Source: Halorubrum cibi
GTDB lineage: Archaea > Halobacteriota > Halobacteria > Halobacteriales > Haloferacaceae
Assembly (NCBI RefSeq): GCF_900182635.1
Contig: NZ_FXTD01000002.1
Location: 1 to 64,000, forward strand
DNA length: 64,000 nt
Direction: 5' to 3'
This document shows, piece after piece, positions 8,135 through 15,927 of the stretch; position 1 is the first letter of the stretch; each line of letters starts with the position of its first letter. Below the pieces are notes generated by a model. The model was not told the DNA's origin. It saw only the letters and a list, made by a program, of their open reading frames with translations, and made no database searches. The translations under genes and the position numbers were made by a program.

Positions 8135-8259
8135 GCCACCTCGCCGTCGTCGGCGACGCGGTCGACGGCGCGCGTGCGCACGACGGACCGGCGCTCGTCG
8201 AGATCGTCACCGACCCGGACGAGCCGCAGGCCAGCGAGTGGATGACTCGGGAACGGTAG
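8131..8259 (+). pseudogene. Possible tail fragment of a thiamine-diphosphate enzyme
   Basis: A 42-codon frame opens at GTG 8131, overlapping the helicase stop. It encodes VSHLAVVGDAVDGARAHDG, then PALVEIVTDPDEPQASEWM. The element ARAHDGPALVEIVTDPD resembles the very C terminus of acetolactate-synthase-like thiamine-diphosphate enzymes, where a strand ends in a conserved DPD. The rest of such an enzyme (about 500 residues) is absent because the helicase occupies the upstream DNA. It may be a relic brought in by recombination, or a chance resemblance of an acidic coding-like frame. Confidence 0.3.
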
Positions 8260-8358
8260 GCCGCCGAACGAACGCGTCCCGAGACTCCGCCTATCGGCGT
8301 CGTCTCCCGTTTCGACCGGAGCGTGAGTCTTAACAACACCCGTTGTGAATCTCGAGAC

Positions 8359-9423
8359 ATGACCAGCGCCAACGACGTCGCCGTCGGGATCGTCGGCCTC
8401 GGCGGCATCGGCACCCACCACGCGAGACAGTTCCTCGAGCGGGACGCGAACCTCGTCGGCGGCATGGACATCGACGCCGACGCCCGTCGCCGATTCCACG
8501 AGGAGTTCGACCTCCACGCCTACGAGGAGGCCGAGGACCTCTACGCCGACTGCGAGGCCGTCCTGATCACCACGCCGAACCGGTTCCACGAGGAGTACGC
8601 GACGGCGGCGCTGGACGCCGGCCTCGACGTGCTCTTGGAGAAGCCGCTCGCACACACCCTCGAGAGCGCCGAGCGGATCGCCGACGCGGCCGCCGACGCC
8701 GACGGGTTCTGTATGGTCGGGTTCAACAACCGCTTTCGGCACCCCGTCCGGGTCATCAAACACCACCAAGACCAGGGGCGCTTCGGCGAGACGAACCACG
8801 TCGAGGCCAACTACGTCCGCCGTCGCGGGATCCCCGGCCGCGGATCCTGGTTCACCTCGAAGGACGTCGCGGGCGGCGGGTCGCTCATCGACATCGGCGT
8901 TCACGCGATCGATCTGGCGCTCTACTTCCTCGATCACCCCGAGATCGTCGAGGTCACCGGGGAGGCGCGATCGGAGTTCGGCGACCGGGAGGACTACGCG
9001 TACATCGACAGCTGGGGGGAGGACGCCGGACCGGAGGGGTTCGACGTCGACGACTCCGCCTCGGCGTTCATCCGCGGAGCCGACGGCAGCACCGTGTCGT
9101 TAGAGGTGGCGTGGGCGACGAACCGACCGGCGACCGACGAGTTCGTGATCCGGGGCACGGAAGCGGGCGCGACGTTCGACCGCGGCCGCGACGAGCTCAC
9201 GCTCCACGAGGCGAGCGTCGGCGGCGGACACCACCTCTCGGACACGGAGGTCGAGACGCGCGACGACAACAGCCACGGGGTCGAACAGGACGTCTTCCTC
9301 GAGGCCGTCGCGGCGGGCGAACAGCCCGCGATCAACACGGTCGAGGAGGGACTGGCCGTCCAGCGCGTGATCGACGCGATCTATCGCTCTTCCGAGACCG
9401 GCCGCGCGGTCCAGTTGGACTGA
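8359..9423 (+). CDS. Gfo/Idh/MocA-family NAD(P)-dependent oxidoreductase
   Basis: 354 residues from ATG 8359. Rossmann motif GIVGLGGIGTHHARQF at residues 9-24, then the family element LLEKPLAHTLESAERIA with the near-invariant EKP, a catalytic-region GGGSLIDIGVHAIDLALYF, and a C-terminal beta-sheet domain. Members oxidise sugars, inositol or related polyols with NAD(P). The sequence does not reveal the substrate. The DIGVH...D arrangement matches the usual catalytic His/Asp region. It stands alone between the helicase and a DUF418 membrane protein on the same strand. Confidence 0.9.
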   Translation: MTSANDVAVGIVGLGGIGTHHARQFLERDANLVGGMDIDADARRRFHEEFDLHAYEEAEDLYADCEAVLITTPNRFHEEYATAALDAGLDVLLEKPLAHTLESAERIADAAADADGFCMVGFNNRFRHPVRVIKHHQDQGRFGETNHVEANYVRRRGIPGRGSWFTSKDVAGGGSLIDIGVHAIDLALYFLDHPEIVEVTGEARSEFGDREDYAYIDSWGEDAGPEGFDVDDSASAFIRGADGSTVSLEVAWATNRPATDEFVIRGTEAGATFDRGRDELTLHEASVGGGHHLSDTEVETRDDNSHGVEQDVFLEAVAAGEQPAINTVEEGLAVQRVIDAIYRSSETGRAVQLD

Positions 9424-9518
9424 CACGGAAGAGGGGATCGACCGCCGATCGAATCGCGAATCCGTTTCGCTCCGGATCACGAACCTATTCGTCGCTGTAG
9501 TCCGTCGACCCGCGTATC

Positions 9519-10709
9519 GTGAGCGACTCGCCCGGACCCACCCCTCCCTCCGAACGGATCGTGAGCCTCGACGCGCTCCGCGGCGTGGCCGTCCTCGGCA
9601 TCCTCGTCATCAATATTCGAGTGTTCTCGATGCCCGAGACGACGCTCCTCAACCCCACCGTGTACGGCGACTTCTCCGGCGTGAACTACTGGGCGTGGCT
9701 CGTCGGGCACGTCCTCGCCGAACAGAAGTTCATCACGGTCTTCTCGGCGCTGTTCGGCGCGGGGATCGTCCTCTTCATCGAGAGCAAGGAGCGGAAGGGA
9801 CAGCCGGCGATGAGGCTTCACTACCGCCGGACGATCTGGCTGATCGTCATCGGGCTGGCACACGCGTACCTGCTCTGGTACGGGGACATCCTCGTCGCCT
9901 ACGGGTTCTGCGGGCTGGCACTCGTCTTCGCGCACGACTGGGAACCGCGGGCGCTCGCCGGGCTGGCTCTCGTCTTCCTCCTCGTTACGCCCCTTCTGGA
10001 GGTGTTCGCGGGGCTCACCGTCGGCGGCGAGGCGATCGCGAGCCAGTGGCAACCGGCGGAATCGATCCTCCGCGCGGAGGTCGAGACCTACCGGAGCGGC
10101 TGGATCGCCCAACTCGATCACCGGGTTCCCACCGCCTTCGAGCGACAGACCGTCGGCTTTCTCGGCGGGACGTTCTGGCGGGTCGGCGGGACCGTCCTGC
10201 TCGGCATGGGCCTCTACAAGTGGGGGGTGTTCACCGCCGAGCGGTCCTCGGCGTTCTATCGGCGGCTCGTCGCGGGCGGGGTCGTCGGCGTCGGGATCGT
10301 TCTCGCCGGCGTCTGGTACGTCGAATCCAACGACTGGAGCGCCGACGCGGCGCTGTTCTGGCGGCAGTTCAACTACGTCGGAAGCCTCCTCGTCGCCGGC
10401 GGCTACGTCGGCGTCGTCACCCTCTACGCGCGCTGGCGTCCGGACGGCCCCGCGACCCGCGCGTTCGCGGCCGTCGGCCGGACCGCGTTCACGAACTACC
10501 TCCTCCAGACGGTCGTCGCGACCACCGTCTTCTACGGGCACGGCCTCGGCCTGTTCGGCTCCGTGAGCCGGATCGAGGCGCTGGGGATGGTGGTCGCCTT
10601 CTGGGCGGTACAGGTGGTCCTCTCGGTGCTGTGGCTCCGTCGATACCGGTTCGGACCGGTCGAGTGGCTCTGGCGGACGCTCACCTACGGCGAGCGCCAG
10701 CCGATGTGA
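9519..10709 (+). CDS. DUF418-family multi-span membrane protein (YeiB-like)
   Basis: 396 residues from GTG 9519. The family start RIVSLDALRGVAVLGILVIN is present, followed by about ten hydrophobic segments, a loop FITVFSALFGAGIVLF, and the C-terminal DUF418 element FAAVGRTAFTNYLLQTVVAT ending in WLWRTLTYGERQPM. The WLWR.LTYG ending is characteristic of the family. Function is unknown; related acyltransferase-3-like folds suggest transfer of acyl groups at the membrane. It ends directly against the FAH-family gene on the other strand with no gap, so the two transcripts converge. Confidence 0.88.
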   Translation: MSDSPGPTPPSERIVSLDALRGVAVLGILVINIRVFSMPETTLLNPTVYGDFSGVNYWAWLVGHVLAEQKFITVFSALFGAGIVLFIESKERKGQPAMRLHYRRTIWLIVIGLAHAYLLWYGDILVAYGFCGLALVFAHDWEPRALAGLALVFLLVTPLLEVFAGLTVGGEAIASQWQPAESILRAEVETYRSGWIAQLDHRVPTAFERQTVGFLGGTFWRVGGTVLLGMGLYKWGVFTAERSSAFYRRLVAGGVVGVGIVLAGVWYVESNDWSADAALFWRQFNYVGSLLVAGGYVGVVTLYARWRPDGPATRAFAAVGRTAFTNYLLQTVVATTVFYGHGLGLFGSVSRIEALGMVVAFWAVQVVLSVLWLRRYRFGPVEWLWRTLTYGERQPM

Positions 10710-11438
10710 CTACTCCGAGCCCGACCCGGCCACGATCCGGTTCGAGAGCGTCCCGACCCCCTCGTAGGTTATCTCCACGCGCTCGCCCGGCTCGACGAGC
10801 CCGGGATTCGCGGGACTCCCGAACGCGACGCAGTCGCCCGGCCGAAAGGTGAACCGGCGGGAGAGATACGAGACGATCTCGTCGGGGGAAAACAGCATCA
10901 GGTCCGTGTTCGCGTCCTGCCGTAGCTCGCCGCTGACCGTCGTCGACATCGCCATCCCCGCGGGGTCGGCGTCGGTCTCGATCCAGGGGCCGAGGGGACC
11001 GGAGCCGTCGAACGCCTTCCGCGCGGTCCGCCCCTGCTGGTCGAGGGCGTCGAGGTCGTTCATGACGGTGTATCCGCGGACCGCGTCCGGCACGTCCTCG
11101 GGTTCGAGGTCGCGACACCGTTCGTCGATCACGGCGACGAGCTCGCCGGCGTAGGTCAGCTCGTCGGTCCACTCGGGGTAGCGGACCGACTGCCCGTGTG
11201 CGCGGAGGCTCGTCGGGGGCTTGACGAAGAAGTCCGGCTCCTCGGGGCGTTCGTACTCCATCTGATCGAGCGTCTCCGCGTAGTTTCGCCCGACGCAGTA
11301 GAGCGCGCTCGGCTCGCACGGAGGGAGGAGCCGACCGTCGCGGCCGACCTCGTACCGGCCGTCGTCGGCGACGACGGCTCCGTCCTCGTATCGACCGGCG
11401 ACCGGTCCATCGGGTGTCAGCAGGCGGGCGAGTCGCAT
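10710..11438 (-). CDS. Fumarylacetoacetate-hydrolase-family protein
   Basis: 242 residues. After an N-terminal strand region (MRLARLLTPDGPVAGRYEDG), the FAH core contains LYCVGRNYAETLDQM, then FFVKPPTSLRAHGQ, TYAGELVAVI with the metal-ligand Glu, and YTVMNDLDALD with ligand Asp. The C-terminal part has LMLFSPDEIVSYLSRRFTFRPGDCVAFGSP and ERVEITYEGVGTLSNRI. Members hydrolyse C-C bonds of 2,4-dioxo or acylpyruvate substrates or decarboxylate oxaloacetate; the substrate here is not determined. It is convergent with the DUF418 gene. Confidence 0.9.
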   Translation of the reverse strand: MRLARLLTPDGPVAGRYEDGAVVADDGRYEVGRDGRLLPPCEPSALYCVGRNYAETLDQMEYERPEEPDFFVKPPTSLRAHGQSVRYPEWTDELTYAGELVAVIDERCRDLEPEDVPDAVRGYTVMNDLDALDQQGRTARKAFDGSGPLGPWIETDADPAGMAMSTTVSGELRQDANTDLMLFSPDEIVSYLSRRFTFRPGDCVAFGSPANPGLVEPGERVEITYEGVGTLSNRIVAGSGSE

Positions 11439-11487
11439 GCGGATCCGTCCTCGGGCGGGCGAGAAAGGTCCGTCGGTACGGGCGGTC

Positions 11488-11886
11488 TCACTCCTCGCTC
11501 CCGTCGACGCCGATCACGACCGCCGACCGGATCTCGAGGGCGGTCTCGAACTCGGCTCGCCGGTCCGTCGTCGATCCCCACCGCTCAACGGCGGTCTCGT
11601 GGGCGCGTTCGGCGGCGTCGCGCTCGCGCTCGGAGAGGCCGAGTCGCACGGCGATCGCCTCCCAGTGGTCGCGCTCGACGAGGAACGTCTCCCGGTCGGG
11701 TGCGGCCTCGATCCGTTCGTACCGCCGTCGGTACTCGTCGATCCGCGGCCCGAGATCGGCCTGGACGCGCGCCAGCAACGAGGGAAGCCGGTCGGCGGGG
11801 ACGCTCGCGAGCGCCGCGGCCTTCAAGAGAGCGGTCCCGTCGATCGGGTGGTCCCCGCCGTCGTTTCCGGTCGATCCCGCGCCCAT
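11488..11886 (-). CDS. Unknown haloarchaeal protein coupled to the SAMP-like gene
   Basis: 132 residues from ATG 11886, whose first base is the last base of the upstream SAMP-like gene's stop codon (TGATG), so translation is coupled. The protein is helical and charged: PIDGTALLKAAALASVPADR, then RIDEYRRRYERIEAAPDRE, and RLGLSERERDAAERAHETAV. The C terminus returns to strand (RRAEFETALEIRSAVVIGVD). I do not recognise the family. Coupling to a ubiquitin-like modifier suggests a partner or target of that protein, but this is inference. Confidence 0.75.
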   Translation of the reverse strand: MGAGSTGNDGGDHPIDGTALLKAAALASVPADRLPSLLARVQADLGPRIDEYRRRYERIEAAPDRETFLVERDHWEAIAVRLGLSERERDAAERAHETAVERWGSTTDRRAEFETALEIRSAVVIGVDGSEE

Positions 11887-12500
11887 CAGCCGCCCGCACG
11901 CATCGCCTTCCGTTCGAACTTCGGGAGGAGCTCCTCGAGGACGCCCTCCTCGCCCGCGAACGACACCGTCACCTCGGTGAGCCTGATGGACGCCGCCGCG
12001 GTCACCTTTCTCGCGGACAGCGTCGCCCGCCAACCGTCGCCGTCGACGCGCGTCGCTTCCGCGGGGTCGTCAGTCCCCACGAGCTCGCCGCCGAGGTTCT
12101 CGAGGTAGTGGGCCGCGAGCCGGCGAGATATCCCTCGGTACGCGACCTCGCGGCGGACCCATCCCCGTTCGGCGGGCGGTTCGGATGCGGGTTCCTCGGA
12201 GTCGACGGCATCGGTTCCGGTCGTCCCGCCGGCGACGGGCGGGAAGACGGAGAGCCGATCGCCGTCGGCGAGATCGGTGTCGAGCCCCTGGAGGTGTAAC
12301 ACCTCCCTGCCGTTCTTCAGGACGTTGATCTGCGGGGCCAACTCGCCGTCGACGATCAACCGACCGTCCATCCCGTCGTACTCGTCTTCCAGGGCGCGAA
12401 GCACGTCCCCGACGTCCGACCCGTCCGGGAACTCGCGGACGACGGTCTTCCCCCCGGCGGCCTCCCGAAACGTCGCGAAGAACCGCAACTCCAGTTCCAT
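11886..12500 (-). CDS. MoaD/SAMP-like ubiquitin-fold fusion with two diglycines
   Basis: 204 residues. Residues 1-92 are a MoaD/SAMP1-type beta-grasp domain: MELELRFFATFREAAGGKT, EVLHLQGLDTDLADGDRLSV, and FPPVAGG with the diglycine at 91-92. That diglycine is not terminal: a Thr/Glu-rich linker follows, then a second domain at about 110-204 (GWVRREVAYRGISRRLAAHY ... AASIRLTEVTVSFAGEEG) that resembles the C-terminal domain of MoaD-related fusions. The whole protein itself ends in KAMRAGG. Free SAMPs act through an exposed C-terminal GG adenylated by UbaA; here either the internal GG must be exposed by proteolysis (JAMM-type) or the terminal GG is used. A UbaA-type E1 lies at 17048-17860. Role in molybdopterin sulfur transfer or protein conjugation is inferred. 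Confidence 0.85.
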   Translation of the reverse strand: MELELRFFATFREAAGGKTVVREFPDGSDVGDVLRALEDEYDGMDGRLIVDGELAPQINVLKNGREVLHLQGLDTDLADGDRLSVFPPVAGGTTGTDAVDSEEPASEPPAERGWVRREVAYRGISRRLAAHYLENLGGELVGTDDPAEATRVDGDGWRATLSARKVTAAASIRLTEVTVSFAGEEGVLEELLPKFERKAMRAGG

Positions 12501-12583
12501 GTCGATCCGGTCGGGCCGCGGCGGCTTAAAAACGGGCGTCTCCGGCGGTACCGGCGGGTGCCGCCGCGGCTCTCGGCGGTCGG

Positions 12584-12653
12584 AAGGTGGCGGCTCGGTG
12601 GAACCTCGTCGTCACGACGGGATCGTGGGGGAGACACGTCGTCACGGCCACCG
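12584..12653 (+). repeat. 70-nt intergenic repeat, copy 1
   Basis: This stretch is about 80% identical to 14657-14726, and the two copies bracket the CocE/NonD gene in the same orientation. Shared blocks include CTCGGTGGAA, CGTCGTCAC (twice) and ACACGTCGTCACGGCCACCG at the 3' end. GGTGGC at 12586-12591 can pair with GCCACC at 12647-12652. It lies between the starts of the SAMP-like gene and the CocE gene, just upstream of the latter's promoter region. Confidence 0.75.
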
Positions 12654-12695
12654 CGTCGGGGCAAAGTTCAAGATCCTCGTCCGAGAGCGTGACGT

Positions 12696-14573
12696 ATGGT
12701 ATCATCGCCCGAGTACGGAGTCGTGGTGCGTCACGACGCGACGGTGGAGACGCGCGACGGCGTCGCGCTCGCGACCGACGTGTACCGCCCGGCCGACCCG
12801 GAGACGGGCGAGCCGATCGACGAGCCGAAGCCGGCGCTTCTCGTCCGCACGCCGTACGACAAGCGCGCCCGCGAGCGCGTCGAGCAGGCGGGGAACTGGT
12901 ACGCCGAGCGCGGCTACGTGGTCGCGCTCCAGGACGTTCGCGGCCGGTACGCCAGCGACGGCGAGTTCTACCTCCTCGTCAACGAGGCCGAGGACGGCGC
13001 TGACACGGTCGAGTGGCTGGCCGACCGCCCGTACTGCGACGGCCAGGTCGGGACGATGGGCACCTCCTACATGGCGTGGGTCCAGAACGCGCTGGCGACC
13101 CAGCGGCCGCGGGGGCTGGCGGCGATGTTCGTCAACCAGGGCGCGGCGAACGCGTGGAAGGCGACGCTGCGACACCACGGGGCCCTCGAGCTGCGGTGGC
13201 TCACGTGGTCGTTGACGATCGGCGGCGGATTCGCGAAGCGCGTCCTCGAGGATGAGGATCTCCGGCGGCGGATCGCCGACGTCGACACGCGCGACATGCT
13301 CGCGAACGAGCCGGTGCTCCCCGGCCAGTCGCCCCTCTCACACCTCCCGAACTACGAGGAGTACGTCTTCGACTTCGCGCGGACGCCCGGCGACGACGCG
13401 TTCTGGGAGGACCCGAGCATCAACTTCGAGGCGCACTACGAGGAGAGCGCCGACGTGCCGACCGTCTACGCCGGCTCGTGGTACGACTCCTACGCGAAGG
13501 CGACCTGTGACAACTTCGAGGCGCTCTCGAAGCGCAAGGCGAGCGATCACTTCCTCGTCATGGGCGCGTGGACCCACGGCGGCCAGTCGACGTGGACGAA
13601 ACCGTACTCGGGCGAGACCGCCTTCGGCGACGCGATGAAACGCGACTACCTCGAGACGAAGCTGCGCTTCTTCGATCGCTATCTCAAGGGGCTGGACACG
13701 TGGAACGAGCCGCGGGTCCAGTACTTCCGGATGGGTGCCGGCGACGGCACCGCGACCGGGGACGGGAAGCTCCGCCACGGCGGCGAGTGGAAGGCGGGGA
13801 GCGACTGGCCGCTGCCGAACACCGACGTCACCGCCTACTACGCGCACGGCGACGGCACGCTCGCGACCGACCCGCCGGAGGCGGTCGGCGCGTCGACGAC
13901 CTACGAGTTCGACCCGCGGGACCCGGTGCCGACGCTCGGCGGGAACTGCTCGTCGTACTACACCTTCGAGCCCCGCGAGGAGCGGATCGAGGACCTCCCG
14001 CTCGCGGACCGGCCGACGGTGAGCATCACGGGTCGCGGCGGCTACGACCAGCGGACGCGCCCGGAGACGTTCGGGGCCGACCCGCCCTACGGCCCGCTGG
14101 AGGAGCGAGACGACGTCGTGGTCTTCCGAACGCCGCCGCTCGAGGAGGCCGTCGAGGTCGCGGGGCCGGTCCGCGTTCGCCTCCACGCGTCGACTGACGG
14201 CCCGGATACCGACTTCACCGCGAAGCTGATCGACGAGTACCCGGCGAGCGAGGAGTTCCCCTCCGGCTTCGCGCTCAACCTCACCGACTCGATCTGCCGG
14301 GGACGCTACAGGAACTACCGGGCCGAGCCGGACCTCCTCGAACCGGGCGAGGTGTACGAGTTCGAGCTGGAGTTATACCCCACCGCGAACGCGTTCGAGC
14401 CGGGACACCGGATCCGGCTCGACGTCTCCTCGTCGAACTACCCGCGGTACGACGTCAACCACAACACGGGCGGCGACCTCTACGGCGACCGCGAGTACCG
14501 GACCGCGACGAACACGATCCACCACGGGGCCGAGCACCCGACGTGCGTGGAGCTACCGGTCCGATCCGGATAG
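12696..14573 (+). CDS. CocE/NonD-family (S15-type) serine hydrolase
   Basis: 625 residues from ATG 12696. The alpha/beta-hydrolase part starts VETRDGVALATDVYRPAD, has the oxyanion-type segment PALLVRTPYDKR, and a nucleophile elbow GTSYMAW (family consensus GxSYxG/A) near residue 127. The C-terminal beta-sandwich has YEFELELYPTANAFEPGHRI and DVSSSNYPRYDVNHNTGG, typical of X-Pro dipeptidyl-peptidase/cocaine-esterase C domains. Members hydrolyse esters or amides; the substrate is unknown. No signal peptide is seen, so it is probably cytosolic. A 70-nt repeat lies on each side of the gene. Confidence 0.9.
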   Translation: MVSSPEYGVVVRHDATVETRDGVALATDVYRPADPETGEPIDEPKPALLVRTPYDKRARERVEQAGNWYAERGYVVALQDVRGRYASDGEFYLLVNEAEDGADTVEWLADRPYCDGQVGTMGTSYMAWVQNALATQRPRGLAAMFVNQGAANAWKATLRHHGALELRWLTWSLTIGGGFAKRVLEDEDLRRRIADVDTRDMLANEPVLPGQSPLSHLPNYEEYVFDFARTPGDDAFWEDPSINFEAHYEESADVPTVYAGSWYDSYAKATCDNFEALSKRKASDHFLVMGAWTHGGQSTWTKPYSGETAFGDAMKRDYLETKLRFFDRYLKGLDTWNEPRVQYFRMGAGDGTATGDGKLRHGGEWKAGSDWPLPNTDVTAYYAHGDGTLATDPPEAVGASTTYEFDPRDPVPTLGGNCSSYYTFEPREERIEDLPLADRPTVSITGRGGYDQRTRPETFGADPPYGPLEERDDVVVFRTPPLEEAVEVAGPVRVRLHASTDGPDTDFTAKLIDEYPASEEFPSGFALNLTDSICRGRYRNYRAEPDLLEPGEVYEFELELYPTANAFEPGHRIRLDVSSSNYPRYDVNHNTGGDLYGDREYRTATNTIHHGAEHPTCVELPVRSG

Positions 14574-14656
14574 GCCCGTCCCGGCGTACGCAACGCCGCC
14601 GACCCGGAGGGCCCGATCCGTTCATCGACGATCGTGCGCGCGGCTCTCCGGGTTCG

Positions 14657-14726
14657 AAGTGGTGGCTCGGTGGAAACCCGTCGTCACAAGGGGCTCAGTG
14701 GGGGTAACACGTCGTCACGGCCACCG
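14657..14726 (+). repeat. 70-nt intergenic repeat, copy 2
   Basis: Second copy of the element at 12584-12653. GGTGGC at 14661-14666 can pair with GCCACC at 14720-14725; the 5' arm sits two bases further in than in copy 1, yet the complementarity is kept, which hints at a structured RNA or DNA hairpin. It follows the CocE stop and precedes the 3' end of the acyltransferase gene. Confidence 0.75.
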
Positions 14727-14748
14727 TTCCGGGTTTGTGGAGTGGAGG

Positions 14749-14832
14749 TTATAAACCCCTCGTGGCCGGAGGGGAAGTCGACTCCACGCTCACGCCCGCG
14801 GCCACGCCGACAATGACTACGCCGCCGACCAC
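14749..14832 (-). CDS. Possible 27-residue hydrophobic peptide
   Basis: Directly downstream of the acyltransferase stop, a frame from GTG 14832 to TAA 14749 encodes a Gly/Val-rich span (VGGVVIVGVAAGVSV) and a short Ser/Pro tail. The same frame runs back into the acyltransferase gene without a stop for several codons, so it could be an alternative C-terminal extension reached by a frameshift, or simply chance. No start signal decides. Confidence 0.15.
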   Translation of the reverse strand: MVGGVVIVGVAAGVSVESTSPPATRGL

Positions 14833-14848
14833 GGCGCCGTCGCCGGCG

Positions 14849-15760
14849 TCACCGCGACTGATTCGGCCGGTGGAGGTCTCGCTGGAACTCGTCGAATCGG
14901 TCGAGGTCGTCGGGGAGTTCGTATTCGATCTCGCGTTCGTCGCTCCGGTCGGGGAGCCGACCGTCCTCGAGGTCCTCGGCTTCGTCCTCCCAGCCGGGTT
15001 TCACGCGGATGCTGCGGGCGGGCGTCCCGACCGCGACGTGGTGGTCAGGGACGTCGCCCTGGACGACGGCTCGCGCACCGACGACGCTGTTTTCTCCGAT
15101 CCGGCAGCCGGCTCGGACCATCGCGTCGTACGTGACTCTGGCGTCGGCGGCGATGACGGTGTGGAAGTTTCGGACCTCGGTCTGATCGACGAGGTCGTGG
15201 TCGTGGCTGTACACGTGGACCCCGTCGGAGACGGACGCGCGGTCGCCGATCGTCAGCCTGCCGCGGTCGTCGAGGTGGACGTCGTCGTGGATCACGACGT
15301 TGTCGCCGATCTCGATGTTGTGCCCGTAGGTGAAGGAGATCCCCTTGAAGAAGCGCACGCCGTCGCCGCACTCGGCGAACAGGTGGTTGCCGAGCATCCG
15401 TCGGAACCGGAGGGCGAACTCGACGTTGTCGGCCATCGGCGTGGCGTCGAACTGCCGCCAGAGCCACTGGAGGTGTTTCGAGCGCCGGAACTCCTCCTCG
15501 TCCTTCTCGGCGTAGTACTCCGACTCGAGCGTGGCGTTACACGGGTCGTATCCCTGGAGCCGGACGCGTTCGGCCTTCGAGACGTCCTCGCCCGCCTGCC
15601 ACGCCTCCCACGCCTCGCGGTCGCCGTGGAGGTCGATCAGCGTGTCCCGAACGACGTCGCAGGTGTCCTCGTTCGAGGAGAGCCTGTCGTCGACCTCGTC
15701 GATGAAGCCCTGGACCGACGCCTCCGCGTCGTCCGGCAGGGACACGTGTCGCTTTGTCAT
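14849..15760 (-). CDS. Left-handed beta-helix (LbH) acyltransferase
   Basis: 303 residues from ATG 15760 (MTKRHVSLPDDAEASVQGFI). Residues 1-110 are helical with WEAWQAGEDVSKAERVRLQG. From about residue 120 hexapeptide repeats of the LbH fold follow: NIEIGDNVVIHDDVHLDDRG, RLTIGDRASVSDGVHVYSHD, then GCRIGENSVVGARAVVQGDV and the family ending VAVGTPARSIRVKPG. The pattern matches maltose/galactoside O-acetyltransferases, with a catalytic-type His in the YSHDHD loop. The acceptor is unknown. The helical N-terminal part is longer than in classic Maa/LacA enzymes. Confidence 0.87.
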   Translation of the reverse strand: MTKRHVSLPDDAEASVQGFIDEVDDRLSSNEDTCDVVRDTLIDLHGDREAWEAWQAGEDVSKAERVRLQGYDPCNATLESEYYAEKDEEEFRRSKHLQWLWRQFDATPMADNVEFALRFRRMLGNHLFAECGDGVRFFKGISFTYGHNIEIGDNVVIHDDVHLDDRGRLTIGDRASVSDGVHVYSHDHDLVDQTEVRNFHTVIAADARVTYDAMVRAGCRIGENSVVGARAVVQGDVPDHHVAVGTPARSIRVKPGWEDEAEDLEDGRLPDRSDEREIEYELPDDLDRFDEFQRDLHRPNQSR

Positions 15761-15927
15761 CGGAAGGATTTCGGCCGGGACCCTCAAATGGGTTCGGTTG
15801 TGTGGCGCACGTGCCACCGCGCGGCCGTCTCGTCGGCCACAGCGGTCGACACGCCGGGGGAGTCCCGCGATCCCAGCGACCGGGGACGACCGCGCCCGAT
15901 AAGTGTCCTCGCTTCCAACGGCGCTTC

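Noticed and set aside
14651-14660. GGTTCGAAGT, resembling a tRNA T-loop, at the edge of repeat copy 2
   Set aside because: No acceptor, anticodon or D-arm can be built around it, and copy 1 of the repeat lacks it.
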